64,000 nucleotides of DNA from Cubamyces lactineus (taxonomy: Eukaryota; Basidiomycota; Agaricomycetes; Polyporales; Polyporaceae): assembly GCA_022376465.1 (NCBI GenBank), contig JACDTU010000010.1, positions 1,054,001 through 1,118,000 on the forward strand, read 5' to 3'. Position numbers and translations under genes: made by a program. Below the pieces are notes generated by a model. That model was not told where the DNA came from, did no database searches, and was given only the letters and a program-made list of their open reading frames with translations. Shown piece by piece: positions 22,846 through 33,289 of the stretch (positions are counted from its first letter, which is position 1; the number at the start of each line of letters is the position of its first letter).

Positions 22846-25800
22846 CTAACGAGAACGCGTCGGGCTAGGCGTAGGGCTCGGGAGAGGCCGTCGATAGAGC
22901 GACTGCGTCATTGGCATCGCTCCTGGAATGACGGTCAGCGTAGACTGAGCCATTGGCGGTACTTGCGTTGGCATACGTCCCCCGTCCACTACCTGCCCCA
23001 ATAAACACAAGATACGTAAGAATACATGCTTGGCTCCGCTGTCTTGCAGATGCTCACCTTCCCTGCCTGCTTCTGCTTGGCGTAAAATGCGAATAGGTCT
23101 GCAATCTGCTGCTCAAGGCCTTGCCTCTCTCTTTGCAGTCTCGTCACTTCTTGCGTCATGAGCATCACTTCTCGAGTAAGCTCTTTCTTGAATTCCTCCA
23201 CATGGACTAGGGAGCCTTAGCTGAGCATCAGCAGGAATTACGGCTGGAAATGATCCACCCACTCTGCACATTGATTGCGGTAGCTTCTTTCATTGCTTCG
23301 ACGAATCTCAGCCTCTCGCCACGTATGTCGTTCGATAACTCTGAGGAAGGTGAGTGCCCACTCTGCTATTGACCGCGTCGGCCTACCCGTTGCCAATGCT
23401 CTCAGCATCCGTTCTTGGTCCTGTCTCTGACGATCGATCATTCCAACGACCGACTCGGTCGCTATGTACCATATTGTTAGCGTGCTCATGCCAACCTTGC
23501 ACTGGGCATAAACATACTGAGCAAGTTGCGCGCCTCCGCGTTACGCCGAAGGTCCTCCTGTACCGCAGCTACTAGACCATTGACCGATGTATGCAGAACG
23601 GCCGTGCTCTCTTCGCGCTCTGTACTCTGCACGAGGAAGCGCCTTATGTCTGAAAGCAAGCTTCCGGATGAAGCGGCGTCGCCTTCCTCAGTGCCGTCTT
23701 GCAGCTCTGCGGTGGGCCCGAGGTCTTTGCAGAGCTGCTGGACGCCCGCGGCCATACCTTCAATTTGGGAAGTGCCATGTTTTACGAAGGCCTCAAGCCA
23801 CTATGATCTGTTTAGCATGATGTCGTACCAACGAAGCCAATCTTACCGTATTCAGCTCGTTCAGGTACCGGATGCTATCGGTCTGTTGTTCTAATTGGGT
23901 CGCTCTCTCCTCTTCTGCGTTCTTGAGAAGCGCGATGACGTCTGCTAGCTTCAAAATAGGTGTGAGTAAATTCTTGGTTTGCATAGGTGACGGGACCAGC
24001 ATACCTCATTCGAAGGCGCACGCTCTTCCTGCTCGCGGCTACCACTACCACCTCCCTGATCGTTCCTGGCTTGGTACAGTCGCAAGAGATTATCGAGCTT
24101 CTCATGAAGTTCCACGATTTCAGGCGCAAGAGACTCAGTGCCAGCTCCGCTAGTCGCACCGGCTTTGGCCTTGACACCTTCGAGCAAATCCCGCAGCGTA
24201 GCCAAGTCACCCTTGATTCCGGTCTCCATGTCCTCCAACTTCCCGTGGAGCAGACCAGGCTCGACGCCGTCATGTCCTTGCAAACGGCGCACTTCTGTGA
24301 GCACTTCGTCCACTTTCATACGGATATTGACGATATTTGTGCTGTCGGTAGCCGCACGGCCCTGGGGCCTGTCCACTCCATCCATTGTCTTCTCGGGCGC
24401 GGTGTGAGAACCGACGGCAAGAGAGGCTTCTTGAGTGTCATTGGGTAAAGCAACTGCTCCAGTCGACGGAGAGGCCGGATTCGCTAATGCCTCCAGTGCA
24501 GAGCGGATCTGCGAAGCTGCACCGAAGGAAGCTCCAAGAGGTCCGCCATCGTCGTTTGACGAGTACTGAGATGCAGGAGACAATATTCCGTCGTCCCTGC
24601 TTGGTATCCCGAGGAATCGGCCATCACGACCCTCTCCTCTATCTCTGCTGAACGCACTAGCCCGCGGGGGCGGGGACCCGATGGGCGACGGTGGCTGAGT
24701 CGTTAACCGCCCTGAGCCTGAGGACCTTGGTGAATCCATATCTGTGCGCGCATACGAGTTCAAGATCGACGCGGTGCCACTGGACGCGGTGCTTCCCTGT
24801 CTATGCATCCGCGGCGAGTCCCTCAGTTCCCATCTGCGCGTTGATGGAGAGATCGGGCTGCTCGAGCGTGCGGACGCGGCGCTCGCGCTGTCTGCGATCT
24901 GCGCGAGGCGCTGTTTCACGACGGAGCGCTGGTCGAGATTCCGGATGGATGGACTTTGCAGGCGGGAACCCGAAGGGCTGTCGCAACGCGTGGAGGAGAG
25001 GAAGGACGATGACCCTCCTTTCACGCTGGTAGGAGTCGTGGGTGGGGCGGGCAGCGGTGATAATCCGGAGGCTATGGTCGGGGTAGGCCTGGAAAAAGAG
25101 GGGGCGGGCGGTAGGTCACGAAGGTCGAGGCGCGGCAAAACGGGTCGCTCGGATGTGGGCACAGGGATAGCAGGGAGGGCGCGGTTGAGGCTCGTCGTTG
25201 AAAGTCGGGACATACGGGAAGCGGTCGGGCGCTCCGCGTCAGCGGATTGAGGCTGCAGTTCCGACACCAGCGCAGTCGCCGCGGGGCCAAACTCGGACAC
25301 TGCAGGTGAGCGAACCCTGTTCTCTTGCGCAAGCAGCACTGCGTCCCTGAGAAGACATATTCAGCACATCAGTTCTCCCTCCGATCGATCCACTCGTAAC
25401 CGTCCGACACGCACCATATCGCGCTCACCCATCCTGCCCGTTCCGTCACCCCCTCGACGGCGAATTTCTCTCTTGCTCTTCCTTCAAACAACAACTCGAA
25501 GACACGCAGGTCCGGTCGTTCTACTGCGGGGAGCACCGACCGCTCGCCAGGATCCAGCTCGCCCAACGCGAGCGAACGTACGTCCGTGCATGCAGTGAAC
25601 GGCACCAGCCGGCTCGTCGGATTTCCTTGCGAAGTTTGCCATGAGACGAGGACATGCGTCGTATGCAGCTGTGCGAGGCACGGCATCCAGACTGGCGGCA
25701 GGTCTGCGTTCTCGTTAGTCTTGGCTGTGTCCGACCCCGATTGCGTCGCGCGACAGAGGTAGAGGAGCGGCCCTTGCTTCCCGGTGTGCGCTGAGATGGG

Positions 25801-26592
25801 TGAGACGCAATTCCTTGGGTCAGTCGGTGTGAGCCCGGCGGAAGGAATCTGGAGCGTCAAGGATGGTCTGCCAAGGGGGTTCGCACGCGCAGCTTCCGGA
25901 GACGTGCAGCTCGATCTGCCCCCAGAGCTGTACCGCGTCCCAGGCACAGACAGTGTCAGGCTCGGTGTGGTCTCTTGCTGCTGCTGGTCCGTCTGTGCGG
26001 GCTTGGACTTCTTGAACACCGACAGGAGGTTCCGGAACGACTGTCGAATGGGCGAGCGGCCTTTCTCTTTCGGCTTTTCTGTGACGTCCTCGTTCTGGGC
26101 ACCGTCAATTGTGCGGCGTGTACGGGAGGCAAGGCTTGCCTGGCGGTTGCGCGACGACCCCGCGCGGCCGTCCATCAATTCGAAGCGGCCTATGAGCTCC
26201 TTCGTTGTGCCCCTCCGGCTCAACGCAGGAGCGCTTGTACGGCCTTCGGTCTGGTCGGGAGTGTCGCTCTGTCTCAATGGGATGGCGAAGTACGAGTCGG
26301 GATGCGCGCCTCCTTGACTCGCTGTATAGTTGTCACCAGACCGGAGCGAGCGGAGCCTACTCCGGTGTATTGGCGAGCTGAACCCATCCGAAGGTGAACG
26401 GATGTGAACCCCTCCGGACTCGTACCGCGCGAGTGCAGCTTGCCCCTGGACTTTAGTCGCCTTGGAGTTATGGTGGTGATGACCACGAGTGCCGACGGAG
26501 AAATCATCGAAAGGCGTGACGAGCGGCGCGGAGTCCTCGCTCCCTGTCGCAGTGCTCGTTCTGGTGAGAGGCGGCTGTGAGCCAGAAGACAT
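22846..26592 (-). CDS. Disordered coiled-coil protein with a PH-like N-terminal segment
   Basis: Eight exons (25415-26592, 24005-25346, 23847-23948, 23518-23800, 23387-23461, 23263-23340, 23058-23206, 22846-22992) give 1117 aa. I do not recognise a named family. The first 270 residues are low complexity and basic, with SPIRQSFRNLLSVFKKSKP. Residues about 290-400 look like a PH-type fold: strands WMPCLAQLHTTHVLVSW and RVFELLFEGRAREKFAVEG, then a terminal helix ERAGWVSAIWDAVLLAQ. A long Ser/Pro-rich linker follows, then a helical C-terminal half with repeated coiled coils (KVDEVLTEVRRLQG, LHEKLDNLLRLYQAR, TREVMLMTQEVTRLQRERQ). A membrane- or cytoskeleton-associated scaffold is plausible but unproven. 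ATG at 26592 is the first Met of the frame. Confidence 0.7.
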
Positions 26593-27459
26593 AGCGCAGA
26601 GCGCGAATCTCAGCCGTGCAGATGTGGTGGCGAGACGCACCCGAGTGAATCGGGTGTAAGACTTGGGTGCGGAGGCTGACACTAGTATGAAGGAACTCAG
26701 TCAGCTCACGCTGTTCGAAACGCGCCCGCTCGATATCCGGGACGTCCCAGGCATGTTTCCTGGCCTGGTTCAGTATCAGTCCAACTTCAACCGGTAGAAC
26801 GCTCTCTTCTGTAACAGCGCTCGGTCTACACTGAACGTGGATAAACCAATCTAAACCATACCGCGCATGACCTTGGATCAGGGTAGGTCGATATGCTAGC
26901 GTGACATGCAAGTTGCGATGGAGAGCCTCTCGCGCGACGCACGAAGATGCTAGCTGAATTGATTCCTAAGTCGCCTGACGAACCGCTGCTGGGACAGCGT
27001 GGTGGGGTCGACAGCCATGACTCAGCGACGACAGATCGCAGACTGTCACGGGAGTATGTATATACCAGGCGGAGTTGGCGTATATGCGTGCGGCAGTGCG
27101 CACGTACATAGCAGTCTATCAAACACCCAGGGATCCGCAGGCTGGTCAGGCCCCAGGCCCGAAGCTTGGTCCCGTTCACATCCCTTCTCGGGCGCCAGGA
27201 CGATCCACGGATGCCACACTATGCACAAGCTGCCGAGTGCAAACGCGTACACCCACGTCAAGATTCCATGTGAGTCTTGCGGCGGATTGCTCACACGAGG
27301 TTAACGTAACCAACGCTGTGCATGGCTACTGTGGAGGGTCCGCACAGCACGCCAACAGAAGGGTACAGTACCGGGCTCAGCTGCAGGAATACTTAAACCC
27401 TCGCGCTGTCACCAGCAAGTTCAGCACCTTCTCTCGCCAGTCTCCACTGACTACATACC
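26593..27459. other. 867-bp divergent intergenic region
   Basis: This stretch separates the coiled-coil gene from the divergent FAD monooxygenase. It must contain both promoters. Only short, antisense-type ORFs occur. I see no repeats, RNA genes or mobile element ends. Confidence 0.4.
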
Positions 27460-28701
27460 ATGTCGACTCAGAGCTCCAGGCAACCACGCATCGCCATCGT
27501 CGGCGGCGGCCCCAGCGGCCTCGTCCTGCTCCTCACACTGCACAAGCGCGGCATCCCAGCCACCCTCTACGAGCGCGAAGCCACCAGCCGCTCGCGCGCG
27601 CACCTCGGCGGCATGCTCGACCTCGAGTGGGACAGCGGGCAGCGGGCCCTGCGCGAGAACGGGCTCGAGGCCGAGTTCGTCAAGCACTCCCGCGCGGGTG
27701 ACGGTGAGGAGACCAGGCTTTGCGGTAAGGACGGTGTCCTCCTCTTTCACGTCAAGCCCGAGAGAAACGTTTTCGCGGACAACGAGTACGGGATCGACCT
27801 GAAGAACGCGCGCCCCGAGATCGACCGCCGCGTCCTCCGCGAACTTCTGCTGGACGCCGTACCCGCCGACTCCGTCAAGTGGGGCTACGCTCTCGCCTCC
27901 GTCCGCCCGCTCGAAGACGGCCAGCACGAGCTCACCTTCTCCAACGGACACACGGCCATCGCGGACCTCGTCGTCGGCGCCGACGGCGGCAACTCGCGCG
28001 TCCGCCCGCTCGTGTCGCCTGCGACGCCCCAGTACCACGGCGTCACCGGCGCAGAGATCTCGCTCGCCCCAGACGTCGCCACGCTCCCCGAGAACCGCGA
28101 CATCAGCGACGCGGTCGGGCTCGGCAGCCTCTTCGGCGCGGAGGGCGGCCGCATCCTCGCCGTGCAGCGGAACGGCGACGGGCGCATCCGCGCGTACGCC
28201 TGGCACCGCGCGCCGCTCGAGTGGGCCCTCCCGGGCGACCCGCAGGAGGCGAAGCGCGTCCTGCTGGAGCTCTACGCGGACTGGGCGCCGTGGGTGCGCA
28301 AGTTCATCGCGCTGTCCGACGAGCAGGCGATGTACGCCCGCCCGCTGTTCTACCTTCCCGTGGGGCACCGCTGGCCGCACAAGCCTGGGGTCACGATCAT
28401 TGGGGACGCGGCGCACTTGATGTGCCCCGCTGCGGGGGCGGGGGCCAACCTTGCGATGATCGATGGGCTTGAGTTGGGTCTGACGCTGGTGGACGTCATC
28501 GAGCGCGGGCTGGAGGGCGAGGAGAAGGAAGCGGCGATAGCTGCGTGGGAGGAGAGGATGTTGGCGAGGGCCGAGGTGTTCGCTGCGATGTCGGCTGCAA
28601 ATCTCGAGAGGAGTAGTGGTCCCGATGCACCTCAGGTGGTGGTAGACATATGGAAGAGGGTGCTGGGGCAGCAAGCTGGCACAGCAAGCGTCCACGTTTG
28701 A
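27460..28701 (+). CDS. FAD-dependent aromatic-type monooxygenase (TetX-like), intronless
   Basis: One uninterrupted ORF of 413 aa. The group A flavin monooxygenase motifs are present: the Rossmann GxGxxG in RIAIVGGGPSGLVLLLTL at residues 10-27, the DG motif ADLVVGADGGNSRVRPLV near 170-185, and the GD motif GVTIIGDAAHLMCPAAGAG at about 310-328. Such enzymes hydroxylate or epoxidise small aromatic, polyketide or tetracycline-like substrates with NAD(P)H and O2. The substrate cannot be read from the sequence. The gene is very GC-rich with strong third-position GC bias, and it is the only multi-hundred-residue ORF here with no sign of an intron. That may reflect horizontal transfer, retroposition or simple intron loss. 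The start follows a CACTGACTACATACC leader. Confidence 0.9.
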   Translation: MSTQSSRQPRIAIVGGGPSGLVLLLTLHKRGIPATLYEREATSRSRAHLGGMLDLEWDSGQRALRENGLEAEFVKHSRAGDGEETRLCGKDGVLLFHVKPERNVFADNEYGIDLKNARPEIDRRVLRELLLDAVPADSVKWGYALASVRPLEDGQHELTFSNGHTAIADLVVGADGGNSRVRPLVSPATPQYHGVTGAEISLAPDVATLPENRDISDAVGLGSLFGAEGGRILAVQRNGDGRIRAYAWHRAPLEWALPGDPQEAKRVLLELYADWAPWVRKFIALSDEQAMYARPLFYLPVGHRWPHKPGVTIIGDAAHLMCPAAGAGANLAMIDGLELGLTLVDVIERGLEGEEKEAAIAAWEERMLARAEVFAAMSAANLERSSGPDAPQVVVDIWKRVLGQQAGTASVHV

Positions 28702-29573
28702 TTGAGTGCGGTGGGACGATGTTGTGTTAAATATTGAGAAGTCGTATGTGGCGGATTTACGATTCATCAAGAAGCATTCAGTGCGATGTGAGAGAACGTC
28801 AGCAAGCCCGTGCTTGGCAACTCCATGAGAATCTCGTACATCACCGGCACATGTGAGCTGCAAGCGAGCGAGCCTGTGAGGTCAAGCAAAGCGTCAGTCC
28901 AGCATCACACAGTATGAACGTACAACCGTCAGTCCCAGTGCCCGGCGGGAGTCCCAAAAGACGTAGACCTTGAACATTCAAATGCCAACGCGTTTATATA
29001 AACCGTGACGGCGCAGGACGAAGCTCCTGTATATGGGCAGTAACGTACGAAACTAAAGCCGCAGCCGGTGCGGACAGGTGAAGTTTCACGTACTCTACGA
29101 AACATCCAGAGGTCGGATGCAAATATTTTTTGTACAGTATCTATAGATATGAGCAAGAGAAAAAAACGCCAGAGGTAGGGAAAGAGGGAGAGAGAAAGAG
29201 CAGCGGCCTTTCGTTCTGAGCTACCCGGACCAACAATGGGCACCCCGGCATTAGCGAGCAAGTATGGACATCGTACAATAAGGTAAGCGTTTGGGCGGTG
29301 TATCTGACGCGTGGAATCGGAAAGCAAATTAATGGTAGCAACAGCGTGAGTGCAAGAGGAGATGAGGGGAGGGATGTCCGTTTGGTCAGTCGAGTAATAC
29401 GAGAACGAATCGTCAGGCATCAAAGGGAACCGGAACCTCGATAGCAATAGCGCAGGAGCGAGTCCGAACAAACATTCAGCGATGCCGCCCAGCGCGTCGC
29501 TATTCGTCGTACCCCAAGGAGAGGTGCATAGACACCGCCCGTAAGGAATCTTGTGAAGGTCGTGACAGTTCAT
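28702..29573. other. Convergent 3' region with no supported gene
   Basis: This 872-bp gap lies between two converging genes. It includes A/T runs near 29125-29165 suited to termination and no convincing coding sequence. The short ORFs on both strands lack family resemblance. Confidence 0.4.
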
Positions 29574-30548
29574 TCAGTGATCCTTCCGGCGCCAGTCGAA
29601 GGTGGCGTGGTCAACAGGGCTCGGGTAATCGACCTGCATGTCGTTCTCAACACCCTTTCCCAGCGCGAACCCCGGGCTGGACGGCAAGCCTGCGCACGCC
29701 GCAGAGAACGCGTCCTCGTCGTCGGTCACGCACATGGGCGACGCGCCCGCGACGCTGAACGGCGACGACGTGAGGTCGTAGTTGTCGCACGTCTGCGCAC
29801 GCCGAGTGAGCGGCCGCCGTGGCGTCGTGGGCTCGGAGATGATCGTGGGCAGCATGTGAGAAGGCGACGGCGACGATGGTACTGGGGGCACTGCGGGAAG
29901 CGGCGCAGTCGGCGGAGGTGCGGGCATGGGCGGTGCGGCGCGGCGAAGCCCACGGCGAGGCCTACACGTGCGCAAGGTGAGCAAAGATGAGCGACGAGTT
30001 GTTAGCGTTGGCAATACTGACCTCAACAAAGCAGTGCCCAGACTCCCGCTGCGCAGCCTGCCTATTATGCCAGGTCTCTGCGTGTTGGAGACGGGTGCAT
30101 TTTCTGGGCCTGCTGCACCATAGCTCGATACCGAGCTGGCTGTAGCGTTGGACAGGATGCTGGCGTCGCTACCCGCTCGAGCTCTGAGGGTCAGGTTTTG
30201 TCGCTGTACTGACGCTGCCGCCTGGCGTATGGGCACGGAGGATTTCATGTTCGTGAGCGGCGAAGCAGCCCCTGCGAGAGAGGAGCGTCGGCGTCGGAGG
30301 CGTGGTCGTGAATCTCCCTCGGCGGTCGAAGCGGGTGCGGCGACCGAGATGGAAGGGAGTGTTTGCGATTCATTAGTGGAGAAAACATCTTGGACTGTCG
30401 CTGGGCCGGTTGGCGTAGTGTCATCCGGTGCCAGAGAGGACAGTGCAGCGCGAGGCGTGGTCGGGGATACTGGTCGGGGTGTTACGGCACGCGGCGAGGG
30501 CTGCGCAAGAAGACCAGACGAGAAGAAGGAAGAGTAGAAAGTAGCCAT
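29574..30548 (-). CDS. Ser/Pro/Ala-rich protein of unknown function
   Basis: A 324-codon frame opens with MATFYSSFFSSGLLAQPSPR. A 60-bp in-frame stretch (29962-30021) has good splice sites and interrupts a basic segment; if spliced, the product is 304 aa. The protein is low complexity throughout: RPRLRRRRSSLAGAA, a Pro-rich stretch around PMPAPPPTAPLPAVPPVP, and SEPTTPRRPLTRRAQTCDNY with likely kinase sites. The C-terminus DYPSPVDHATFDWRRKDH looks conserved in style. No domain is recognised. Basic Ser-rich composition suggests a phospho-regulated nuclear or cortical protein, but that is only a guess. Confidence 0.55.
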   Translation of the reverse strand: MATFYSSFFSSGLLAQPSPRAVTPRPVSPTTPRAALSSLAPDDTTPTGPATVQDVFSTNESQTLPSISVAAPASTAEGDSRPRLRRRRSSLAGAASPLTNMKSSVPIRQAAASVQRQNLTLRARAGSDASILSNATASSVSSYGAAGPENAPVSNTQRPGIIGRLRSGSLGTALLRSVLPTLTTRRSSLLTLRTCRPRRGLRRAAPPMPAPPPTAPLPAVPPVPSSPSPSHMLPTIISEPTTPRRPLTRRAQTCDNYDLTSSPFSVAGASPMCVTDDEDAFSAACAGLPSSPGFALGKGVENDMQVDYPSPVDHATFDWRRKDH

Positions 30549-31487
30549 GTTGTCGAGAGGAAAGCCGAGAGCGGTGAGAGAGCTATAACAACGAGGTGAG
30601 TGGAGTGATTATTCGTGGAGCGGCAACGGTTGTGGAGAGAGAGAAATGAAGGTGCAACGAGTCGAGTGGTGGATGTACAGGTGTTGGTGGAAGTGGGCAG
30701 TGTCGTGGGGAGGTGTGTTGTGTGGTAGGAGGGAAGGTGGTGGTGGTTGTATGGCAGAAAGAGCTGGAGACGGAATTTGAAGAGAAGAGGATGGATGAGG
30801 AGATGAAGCGGGTGGCGGCCGCCTTGTCCGAATTCCAACTCGTTCACGCGTTGGCGCCCGTTGCCAATCAACGCGTGTCGCGTTCTGCTCTCCCACCACG
30901 CGTTCCTCGTCCCCTCCTTGTCTTCATCCGTTGTCTCCGCGCGCTCCATGCATTGTTCTCAGCTTTGTTCGCGTGTAGCTGCTTTGCCTGGCTTACCTGG
31001 TTTATTTCAGCGAACGGGCGTCTGCTGTGGGCTGGTCTCCTGTGCTTTGCTGCTTCGTCCGCAGAATGCCCGCAGACATGGCGCTTAGTCGTGTCTACAC
31101 AAGGAGGTCAGGTCGATGGTCGGTGAGCCATGTCAACCAAGTACTTCCCGGCCACACCTCGCGAACGCCACAAGGACAAGTCCGCGATGAATGCTAGACA
31201 CCTCCTATGTCGATATGCATGCAAGCTGCCTGGTTGCTATTGCAGCTGTTCGTGCCGTGTGCTTGTCTCTGCAAGCTGGCTGTACACCAGGATCCCTGTC
31301 AGAGCAGCTGTTAGTACACGTCTGGCCCTGGTGGAATCTGGCAGCTGCGCACTGGGGATGGAGGAGCCGAGTAAGGTAAGCTGACTGCCCGATGAATGGA
31401 CACATATGATGTCAGACCCCCACGCCTGCGTCAGTCCCCGCTCTCCCTCGACACACGACGCTCTCTGCTCCAGCTCCCTGTCTGGTG
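30549..31487. other. 939-bp divergent intergenic region
   Basis: This region lies upstream of both the Ser/Pro-rich gene and the BLI-3-like gene. From 30600 to 30800 it is strongly strand-asymmetric (G-rich on plus, C/T-rich on minus), as in pyrimidine-rich fungal promoters. No gene or repeat unit is supported. Confidence 0.4.
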
Positions 31488-31493
31488 TATAAG
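31488..31493 (+). promoter_or_regulatory. TATA box of the BLI-3-like gene
   Basis: TATAAG occurs 92 bp before the ATG, followed by a pyrimidine-rich leader. Confidence 0.55.
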
Positions 31494-31584
31494 TACCCAG
31501 GCGTCCTCGATCATGGCTCTGTATCTACCTCTGCCGTCGTCTTCGTCCAGCTGGTAATACTCTTACCTTCCACCATTTACAACC

Positions 31585-32364
31585 ATGTCCAACAAGCAGC
31601 TCGACCCTTACACCGCCAAGGCCGAGAACGACAACCTCACTCCTCAGGAGAAGATCGACGGCCTCCACTCAATTGTCAAGAATGTCAAGACGGGCATGCT
31701 CACTACTCGTTCTGCGAGCGGCCAGCTGCATGCACGCGCTATGGCGCCCACAGGACGTGCGTATCAACCCCTGACATTCAGCGAGTACACTGACGTCACT
31801 ATGAGCAGCCGTACACCCTGAGCAGGTCAATCTCGTCTTCATCGCCAACCGCGCGTCGGCCAAGTTCGACGAGATTGAGAACGACGCGCATGTGAACGTC
31901 GCGTTCTACGACGAGTCCACGACCAACTGGGCATCCTATGCGGGCATCGCTAAGATTTCCCAAGACAAGGGCAAGATTGCCAAGTATTGGAGCTCCGCGT
32001 ACGTCACCTCCTTTCTTGTGTGTATGCGCGTCATGCTCAATGGACTGTGTTGGTAGTACGGCAGCTTGGTTTGGCGACCTGGGAGACGGCATTCACAAGG
32101 GCGACCAGAACGACCCTCGCGTTGCCGTCATCGAAGTCATTCCTGCCGAGATCCGCTACTGGATTGCCACTCGGGGCAAGATTGGCCAGGCTGTCGAAGT
32201 TGCTGTCGGCGCTGTCACCGGTAAGACCGCTGCGCCCGGCGAACTGAGAACCATCACGAGAGAAGAGGTGAGTGCGGCATCGTCGATGGCAATTAAATAG
32301 GACACACGTTAATACTATGTCGACCTACTAGATCCAACTCGTACAGGGCCTCACTACGAAGTGA
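31585..32364 (+). CDS. BLI-3-like pyridoxamine 5'-phosphate oxidase-fold protein
   Basis: Four exons (31585-31756, 31806-31998, 32057-32267, 32332-32364) give 202 aa. The family is named for Neurospora blue-light-induced bli-3 and includes bacterial general stress protein 26. These are split-barrel FMN-binding proteins of the PNPOx superfamily. Landmarks are KTGMLTTRSASGQLHARAM, the strand VNLVFIANRASAKFDEI, HVNVAFYDESTTNWASYAG, WFGDLGDGIHKGDQNDPRV, and the terminal GQAVEVAVGAVTGKTAAPGEL. A good TATA box precedes it. Its biochemical role is not established; induction by light or stress is known for relatives. Confidence 0.88.
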
Positions 32365-32601
32365 AGCCGCACTGAGAGTCTTGGAGTAGTTGACGTGATG
32401 CATGTGTATCAACATTCTGTACCATAGTTGCACGAATCCATGGATGTGTTAATCATCTGAATGAGGTCAACCGTTCGATATACGTTCATCCGTAAATTCG
32501 ATGTGGGACTGATTTGAGTGCTTCTCAAATACGTATAGTACAGTTCCTGTCGAGGAGCAAAACCGTTGTGTGCGATACATTCAATCATCGTGGTTCAGAG
32601 C

Positions 32602-32673
32602 AAAAAGGTGCATAAATATTGAGACCCGTAGGTCTACCACTCCGGGAAAGCGTGTCATCCTTGTGCAGGGGCC

Positions 32674-32704
<31 letters not shown>

Positions 32705-32728
32705 TTCGTATGTCACCCCGAAGGGGAC
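32602..32728 (-). ncRNA. U6 spliceosomal snRNA
   Basis: On the minus strand the RNA starts GTCCCCTTCGGGGTGACATA (5' stem-loop) and contains the invariant U6 core ATACAGAGAAGATTAGCATG followed by GCCCCTGCACAAGGATGAC. A run of five T at 32606-32602 is the Pol III terminator. The ACAGAGA box pairs with the 5' splice site and AGC/GATGAC pair with U2 and U4. The 3' portion after GATGACACGC is longer than in yeast relatives, so the exact 3' end is approximate. No mRNA-type intron interrupts it, unlike some basidiomycete yeasts. Confidence 0.93.
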
Positions 32729-32834
32729 AAACGACGGCCTTCCTTCGACATGCGTGTGATCGTACTTTTGCATTTTGCCAAGCCGACGGGTGCAGCGCTC
32801 TTTCATGGGCGCTTGTCTCTATACCAGCTCTCTG

Positions 32835-32849
32835 CATCAGCAAAAATGT
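32835..32849 (+). repeat. Left candidate terminal inverted repeat
   Basis: CATCAGCAAAAATGT matches the inverse of 41162-41176 with one mismatch. It lies 107 bp upstream of the U6 5' end. Confidence 0.55.
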
Positions 32850-33289
32850 GCATTTGTATGTATAAGTATGGGAACGTATACAAACGTCCGGGCGGAAAGC
32901 ATACATCGTGTGGGAAAACAAGGGTATGTGTTCCGACTACGCCGCACTAGCCGAAGTATGCATACCTTCGTGTTCCATTGTGTTCTTCCGGATCCATTAT
33001 TTACCTTTGTGTGGCAGCACTATTGATTACAATGCCCTACCAGGTTTACATACGTACCGGATAGAACACCATTGTATACATACATTAGTGATATACTAGT
33101 CCCACCAGCGTATATATTATATTGCTCATTTTTCCCACATCGGGTGCTCGCACGCATTGAGAATAAGCGCAAATGCATTCACATTGAACAGCATCACTAC
33201 ATTAATCAGAAGTACATAATGTATAGGGCGGCGGGCTGGGGAAAGGGTAACAGGCGTTGAGAGCATTATAAATGACAGAGACATACGAG

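Noticed and set aside
27451..28863. A 470-codon minus-strand ORF antisense to the FAD monooxygenase
   Set aside because: It mirrors the GC-biased codons of the real gene, is Arg/Glu/Val/Ala-rich low complexity and has no domain resemblance. It is a shadow frame.
30713..31126. A 137-codon plus-strand ORF in the promoter region
   Set aside because: It begins at a non-ATG codon, has biased composition from a G-rich promoter strand and no family resemblance.
32945..32966. CACTA at 32945 as the transposon terminus
   Set aside because: It looked like a CACTA end, but no matching inverted copy is present near the right end and subterminal repeats continue outside it.
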